From assembly GCF_900114285.1 (NCBI RefSeq), contig NZ_FOSN01000002.1, forward strand, positions 248,001-312,000: DNA of 64,000 nt, written 5' to 3'. Made by a program: the position numbers and the translations under genes. The DNA is from Methylocapsa palsarum. GTDB lineage: Bacteria; Pseudomonadota; Alphaproteobacteria; Rhizobiales; Beijerinckiaceae. This document shows, in pieces, positions 59,545 through 64,000 of this stretch. Within the stretch, counting starts at the first letter, position 1. Every line of letters begins with the position of its first letter. A model generated the notes under the pieces. It made no database searches, was not told the DNA's origin, and saw only the letters and a list, made by a program, of their open reading frames with translations.

Positions 59545-60527
59545 TGGGAAGCTCCTTCTTCGGGCTGGGTTGTGACAGGGGTGACGCGGTAGTCGCCGTC
59601 AGGGCCAAGGCCTTCGACGCGGGCGAGTTCAACGAGCCGGCGGGACGATCCGCGACCAGCGAGGACTGCGATGAGGTCAATGGTCTCGGCGATCAGGGCG
59701 CGCGGGACGGTGACGACGGCTTCCTGGATGAGCTGTTCCATTCGTCGCAACGCGCCGATGGCGCTGCCGGCATGAATGGTGCCGATCCCGCCAGGATGGC
59801 CGGTGCCCCACGCCTTCAGGAGGTCGAGGGCCTCGCTGCCGCGCACTTCGCCAACCGGGATGCGGTCCGGGCGCAGGCGCAAGCTGGAGCGAACCAGATC
59901 GGAGAGCGAGGCGACGCCATCTTTCGTGCGCATGGCCACGAGGTTCGGCGCGGCGCATTGCAGCTCCCGCGTATCTTCGATGATGACGACACGATCGGCG
60001 GTCTTCGCGACCTCGGCCAGCAGTGCATTGGTCAGTGTCGTCTTGCCGGTCGACGTGCCGCCAGCGACAAGAATGTTGGCGCGGGAAGCGACTGCCTGTC
60101 GCAGCGTCACGGCTTGGCGCCCCGACATGATCCCGGCGGTGACGTAGTCGTCGAGCGTGAACACGGCGACGGCGGGCTTGCGGATCGCAAAGGCCGGCGC
60201 CGCGACAACGGGCGGCAGGAGCCCCTCGAACCGCTCGCCCGTCTCGGGCAATTCCGCCGAGACGCGCGGCGCGCCGGCGTGGACTTCGACGCCGACATGG
60301 TGGGCCACCAGGCGCACGATGCGCTCGCCATCGGCTGGCGACAGCCGTTCGCCCGTGTCGGACAGCCCTTCGGATAGACGGTCGATCCACAGCCGTCCGT
60401 CCGGATTCAGCATCGCTTCAACGACGGACGGATCTTCCAGAAACCTGGCGATAGCCGGGCCGAGCGCGGTGCGCAGCATCCGCGCACCCCGTGCCAGTCC
60501 TTCCGAATTGTGATGCGAAGCCGCCAT
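59508..60527 (-). CDS. trbB: conjugal transfer ATPase TrbB (VirB11-like)
   Basis: 339-residue hexameric ATPase. Walker [18 protein letters not shown], Asp box [15 protein letters not shown], Walker B region [27 protein letters not shown] and a His box (GTIHAGS). Start ATG at 60527. First gene of the minus-strand trb operon; it is divergent from the DUF3883 gene with ~280 bases between. Confidence 0.96.
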   Translation of the reverse strand: MAASHHNSEGLARGARMLRTALGPAIARFLEDPSVVEAMLNPDGRLWIDRLSEGLSDTGERLSPADGERIVRLVAHHVGVEVHAGAPRVSAELPETGERFEGLLPPVVAAPAFAIRKPAVAVFTLDDYVTAGIMSGRQAVTLRQAVASRANILVAGGTSTGKTTLTNALLAEVAKTADRVVIIEDTRELQCAAPNLVAMRTKDGVASLSDLVRSSLRLRPDRIPVGEVRGSEALDLLKAWGTGHPGGIGTIHAGSAIGALRRMEQLIQEAVVTVPRALIAETIDLIAVLAGRGSSRRLVELARVEGLGPDGDYRVTPVTTQPEEGASQWFRFPVVCIVV

Positions 60528-60806
60528 CTGATCCCCAGTTCCATCGGGGAGAACAGACGCTCGCCGGCACGGGGATGATTAAAAGAGCCGGAAATTAGGC
60601 AGGTTCAACAAGTATATAGCGTCGTAGTAGCGTAGCGTGCAAATACAGGAGAACGGCGGCGCGTCCGAAAGCTGATCGCCTATCGGACAACGTCAATCGA
60701 CCTTCTTTGGGCCGAGCCCATATCGTCCGATTTGAGGATTCTCTGAGATGTTCGAGATCGAAAGCGGATTCGAAAGTCATGTAATAAGGCTTGTGGAGAA
60801 GCACGA
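60528..60806. other. divergent intergenic region trbB / DUF3883
   Basis: 279 bases with lower GC than the trb genes and a few short A/T-rich patches (AAGTATATAG near 60613). It must hold promoters for the trb operon and for the DUF3883 gene, but no box can be named with confidence. Short open frames here are poor. Confidence 0.4.
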
Positions 60807-61796
60807 ATGACCGACCTTTCGAAGGTCTTGTGGGTTAAGTTCGGCTGGTCGGACTGGTATCGCGGCGGGCTGGTCGATGGCAACTTCGGCTGGCTGAACG
60901 CGCAAAAGGGCAAAAAGAATGAAGGGCGCGGCCACGAAGCGTTCAACTTCGCGCCCGATCCCGACGGCAGGTATCATTGTTATGTTCCGCCTCAGGGGAG
61001 GGGTTATGCACCTTCAAATGATGACACTGAAGGCTGGACTGTCATATGCTTGGCTAAAAATCCCAAGCACAGGGGAGTCCATATTGTCGGCTGGTATGAG
61101 AATGCCAGCCTGATCGGTGATAGGAAAAGCCCCAATCCATCAGCCGGAGATGGGGACGGGTCTTACTGCATCACGAGCAAGTCTGCCTTTTTCGTCCCAC
61201 CAGAGCAACGGAACGATCCATTCTCGGACACCTCTGTCGGACAATCGAAATACTCATTCCTCGCTGGGCCCGACGTAAAAGCCAGCAACAACAAACTGCG
61301 CGTGCTCAGCCTTCTGAAGCGCAAGCTGAAAGCGCTCCGCGGCATCGTCGTCCACAATCCGAGCGTAGACAGCGCGCCCGATCCCGAACTCGATCCTGTT
61401 GACCCCCTGAAAGGCTTCGGCACCGCAGAGCATCGCAAAAAGGTAGAGAAAGCGGCAGAGCAAGCTGTGATTGCGCACTATGATGCCAAGGGGTTCACGT
61501 CCCAACGCGTAACTCATATCCCATGCGGATATGACTTTGTGTTCACCAAGGGCAAGACGGTCCGCCATGTCGAGGTGAAGGGCACCCCCAGCCCCAACCA
61601 GCAATTCTTCTTGACCCGGAACGAGTACGAGATAGGGCTTAGGTCTAATCCATCGTGGCGGCTGGCTATGGTGATCTCCGCACTGTCGGATGCGGATCGC
61701 AGAATCGTCGAATATGACGCCAAGGCGCTGAAACAAGCATTTGACCTCGAACCTTATGTTTATCTTGGAAAGTTCGTTCCAGAGGTAGAAAACTGA
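60807..61796 (+). CDS. DUF3883 protein with PD-(D/E)XK motif
   Basis: 329 residues. The C-terminal ~110 residues match DUF3883: VEKAAEQAVIAHYDAKGF, then GYDFVF (Asp ~243) and HVEVKGT (Glu ~256, Lys ~258), the D...ExK set of restriction-type nucleases. The N-terminal ~110 residues have an aromatic-rich pattern (GRYHCYVPPQG, GWTVICLAKNPKHRGVHIVGWYENASLIG) that resembles EVE/YTH-like modified-base readers, but this is inference. A single-gene restriction-like factor against modified foreign DNA is plausible. It sits alone between trbB and the transfer regulator, as cargo does, with lower GC than trb. Confidence 0.7.
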   Translation: MTDLSKVLWVKFGWSDWYRGGLVDGNFGWLNAQKGKKNEGRGHEAFNFAPDPDGRYHCYVPPQGRGYAPSNDDTEGWTVICLAKNPKHRGVHIVGWYENASLIGDRKSPNPSAGDGDGSYCITSKSAFFVPPEQRNDPFSDTSVGQSKYSFLAGPDVKASNNKLRVLSLLKRKLKALRGIVVHNPSVDSAPDPELDPVDPLKGFGTAEHRKKVEKAAEQAVIAHYDAKGFTSQRVTHIPCGYDFVFTKGKTVRHVEVKGTPSPNQQFFLTRNEYEIGLRSNPSWRLAMVISALSDADRRIVEYDAKALKQAFDLEPYVYLGKFVPEVEN

Positions 61797-61989
61797 TGGC
61801 CTGAGCTCCCAAGCCCAAAGTCCTCGAAAAGGCTGGCACGCTCAACCATACGGAAAACAGCGGAATCGAGTGACAGAGATACTGTTATCCCAAGGGCGAA
61901 GCTTGGCGGTTCGTATGAGCCGTTGGCAGCCGCCGGATAGCCTGTGCGCTCTGGCGTAGGCTGAGGGACTGGGCGGGACTCGATCTGCC

Positions 61990-62454
61990 TCATTCGTGTC
62001 TGTCTGAAAGATCGTTGTGTGGTGGAGACATCGTGACGTCCTCGGAAATCTCCTGTTGGAGCTTTGGCCCCTTCGCCAGCCGGCGCCCCAGTGCGACGAC
62101 GAAGGCATCGTAGCGTTCGCTAGCCTTGGCGCGGGCGGCTTGAGCCGCCGGTTCGGGCAGCGACGGAGTGGTGGCGAGCCAGAATTTGATGAATACGGCG
62201 AGCGTTTCCACGGCAATGCCGACGTCGCGCTCCATCCGCGTCATGCGGCGGTCAATCTGGTCGAGGCGTTTCGTGAGGACGGCTTCACGGCGCTCGGCCG
62301 CGTCCGGCGACAGGAAGCTGGCGATGGCGGCCTCGGCGATAAGCGACTGAGGCTGGTCCCGGCGGGCGGCATAGTCCGCCAGCATCGTCATGACGTCGGG
62401 ATCGAGATAGACGGAGATTTGCGCTTTCTTTTTGCGTGCCGTCACGGTCGTCAC
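61990..62454 (-). CDS. ribbon-helix-helix (CopG-like) transfer protein
   Basis: 154 residues. The start KKKAQISVYLDPDVMTMLADYAARRDQPQSLIAEAAIASFL is a ribbon-helix-helix DNA-binding domain with the Met/Val dimer core; the rest is a helical extension (RLDQIDRRMTRMERDVGIAVETLAVFIKFWLATTPSLPEP). In ICEs of this type such genes lie between traG and trbB and may be accessory factors for the coupling protein or relaxosome. Overlaps traG by four bases. Confidence 0.83.
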   Translation of the reverse strand: MTTVTARKKKAQISVYLDPDVMTMLADYAARRDQPQSLIAEAAIASFLSPDAAERREAVLTKRLDQIDRRMTRMERDVGIAVETLAVFIKFWLATTPSLPEPAAQAARAKASERYDAFVVALGRRLAKGPKLQQEISEDVTMSPPHNDLSDRHE

Positions 62455-63476
62455 AGCTCCATTCCGTCGCCGGGATCAAGCGAGACCTGCCGGGCGACGC
62501 CCTGGATGATCCCGGTCATCCGGCTGTTGCGCGTGGCTGCATCCTCCATCTCGTCATCGCGCTCGGCGTCGATCTCGAACTCGTTCTCGATCGGCGCCAT
62601 TTTTTCCGCAGTCTGCGTCCGGCTGAGTTCGGGTTGGTGGCGACGCTCGGAGTCGGTCGGATCATCGTCCTCAGTTGCGGGCGCCGGTGTCGACTCGCCG
62701 GTCTGCGGCCGGGGCGGCAACGGCAAGGTGGTCCAGTCATCGGGGCGCCCCTGTTTCGGCTTCGCAAGTAATGGCGGCGGCAGGATGCGTTCCTTGAACC
62801 GCGCGTCCTCATAGTAGCGCGCCTTCTTCGCCCGGATCGGCGGCGTGCCGGCAACCATGACAATCTCGTCGGTGGGCGGAAGCTGCATCACTTCGCCGGG
62901 GGTCAACAGCTGCCGGGCCGTCTCCGAACGCGACACCATCAGATGGCCAAGCCACGGCGACAGCCGGTGCCCGGCATAGTTCTTCATCGCCTTCATTTCG
63001 GTCGCGGTGCCTAGAGCATCCGAGACGCGCTTGGCGGTGCGCTCGTCGTTGGTGGCGAAGCTCACCCGCACATGGCAGTTGTCGAGGATCGAATTGTTCG
63101 GCCCATATGCCTTCTCGATCTGGTTCAGAGACTGGGCGATCAGGAAACTCTTCAGCCCGTAGCCCGCCATGAAGGCGAGCGCGCTCTCAAAAAAGTCCAG
63201 ACGCCCCAAAGCGGGGAACTCGTCGAGCATCAACAGCAGCCGGTGGCGACCGGCCTTTGCCTGCAAGTCCTCCGTCAGGCGACGACCGATCTGGTTGAGG
63301 ATCAGGCGGATGAGCGGCTTGGTCCGGTTGATGTCGGAGGGCGGCACGACGAGGTAGAGCGTCGTCGGGTGCTTGGCGCCGACGATATCGGTGATCCGCC
63401 AGTCGCAGCGACGCGTGACTTCGGCGACCGGATGCGGGCCGGCTTCACCTAGATGCGCCGTCGTCATCATCGCGGC
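62451..63476 (-). pseudogene. traG: traG coupling-protein gene, C-terminal part
   Basis: The last ~340 residues of a VirD4/TraG ATPase: CDWRITDIVGAKHPTTLYLVVPPSDINRTKPLIRLILNQIGRRL, Walker B region LLMLDEFPALGRLDF, then FLIAQSLNQIEKAYGPNNSILDNCHVRVSFATNDERTAKRV and a charged tail. The protein begins MMTTAHLGEAGPHPV and jumps directly to AEVTRR. The ~35-residue block normally between these (ASAARELLNKS...LYRDPV) and everything N-terminal, including Walker A, is missing here. The frame is open but cannot make a working coupling protein. Confidence 0.85.
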
Positions 63477-63482
63477 GAGCGT

Positions 63483-63695
63483 GTCATCGCCAGCGCGGCG
63501 CGCGAATTGCTAAATAAATCCGACAACGAGCGGTCGGGCGTGCTCTCCACCGCCATGTCGTTTCTGGGTCTGTATCGTGATCCCGTCAGCCACGCCCTGC
63601 TGGTCGGCGCCATCCTCCATGTCCTTTATGCCGGGGCGGACAAGACGCTCGCCGGCGTCGCCGCCTTTCTCTCCGATCCGAAGCGGCCGATCGAA
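63483..63695 (+). pseudogene. traG: two traG segments in inverted, permuted order
   Basis: On the plus strand, 63483-63587 encodes VIASAARELLNKSDNERSGVLS... to LYRDPV, the exact block missing from the minus-strand traG. It is joined at 63585-63590 to SHALLVGAILHVLYAGADKTLAGVAAFLSDPKRPIE, which in intact TraG lies upstream of it. So the order is B then A instead of A-linker-B, and on the opposite strand from the rest. Joints share two to three bases. It reflects multi-breakpoint rearrangement or a misassembly. Confidence 0.75.
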
Positions 63696-63696
63696 T

Positions 63697-63838
63697 CGCG
63701 ATTTTTGATCTACCGGGGCCTGACGAGGCTCTCGCCGCCGCGCGGGAATTCATGCAAGTGCACAAGGACCATATGCCCGGCTGGGAAGGCGCCTGTGAAA
63801 TCCGCGGAATTGCCGGCTCGATGACCAGGGGCGCCTGA
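63697..63838 (+). pseudogene. 3' end of a YCII-related gene (truncated)
   Basis: The frame IFDLPGPDEALAAAREFMQVHKDHMPGWEGACEIRGI ending TGA at 63836-63838 resembles the C-terminus of YCII/DGPF-domain proteins. The 5' part is absent, cut at the junction with the traG segment. YCII genes often precede ECF sigma genes of the type that follows. Confidence 0.5.
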
Positions 63839-63841
63839 CAT

Positions 63842-64000
63842 TTGGCGGCCAGCGGGACGGAGAGCGATATCCACCGCGCGATCCTTGCCACATGGCGGAT
63901 CGAGCAGCCCCGGCTGACCGCCAGCCTGAGTCGGATGCTGCGCGACGTGCCGTTGGCCGAGGAACTGACCCAGGATGCGCTCGTCGCGGCGTTGGAACGG
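63842..64000 (+). CDS. ECF sigma factor (SigI/DUF6596 type), 5' part
   Basis: From TTG 63842 the frame stays open to the window edge: HRAILATWRIEQPRLTASLSRMLRDVPLAEELTQDALVAALER, the region-2 pattern of the large ECF sigma factors found beside YCII genes. The start overlaps no ribosome site of note. It continues past the window. Confidence 0.65.
   Translation, partial: MAASGTESDIHRAILATWRIEQPRLTASLSRMLRDVPLAEELTQDALVAALER

Noticed and set aside
61861-61873. AATCGAGTG resembling the end of guaA, considered as attR
   Set aside because: Only nine bases match; about this many chance hits are expected in 64 kb, and transfer genes continue beyond it.

Overview
The window is high-GC DNA from an alphaproteobacterium of the order Hyphomicrobiales (Rhizobiales), most like the Beijerinckiaceae/Methylocystaceae. 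The reasons are DivK, FeuPQ followed by a ccmI-E-F-H (cycHJKL) operon, a GlnB-GlnA pair beside a GlnII-type glutamine synthetase, a ChbG/HpnK-family protein and an ICE with an alphaproteobacterial trb operon. No rRNA, tRNA or CRISPR array was seen.

1-46 kb is an ordinary chromosomal backbone. It holds, in order: a cell-wall L,D-transpeptidase-fold protein, hemB, divK, parE; a nitrogen-assimilation block (glnII with a clear sigma-54 promoter, glnA, glnB); sseA; a secreted trypsin-like protease divergent from a FeuN/FeuP/FeuQ-like signalling unit, which runs into the cytochrome c maturation operon ccmIEFH; aat; a membrane and transport group (TerC, LplT-like, CDF exporter); gloA-otsB; both methylmalonyl-CoA mutase subunit genes with a small secreted-protein gene wedged between them; murJ with a polyprenyl-phosphate glycosyltransferase; an hpnK-like/SDR pair; a CorC/HlyC-type protein, a DJ-1/PfpI protein, a photolyase; and guaA.

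46-63.7 kb is an integrative and conjugative element (ICE) inserted at the 3' end of guaA. It starts with repeat-rich DNA and a P4-type tyrosine integrase that is broken by two frameshifts. Then come an AbiEi/AbiEii toxin-antitoxin pair, an AlpA-type regulator, a LysR regulator, a DUF2274 gene and a complete trbB-C-D-E-J-K-L-F-G-I mating-pair operon on the minus strand. Next are a DUF3883 protein with a PD-(D/E)XK nuclease motif, a ribbon-helix-helix gene, and the coupling-protein gene traG.

traG is not intact. Its C-terminal third is on the minus strand, but two upstream segments lie on the plus strand in permuted order, directly joined to the tail of a YCII-like gene and the start of an ECF sigma gene. 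With a broken integrase, a shredded traG and no relaxase in view, the element looks like a decaying ICE, unless the last 0.6 kb is an assembly chimera. Most worth testing are this traG scramble, the DUF3883 cargo gene, and a chimeric gene scrap at 40.4 kb.
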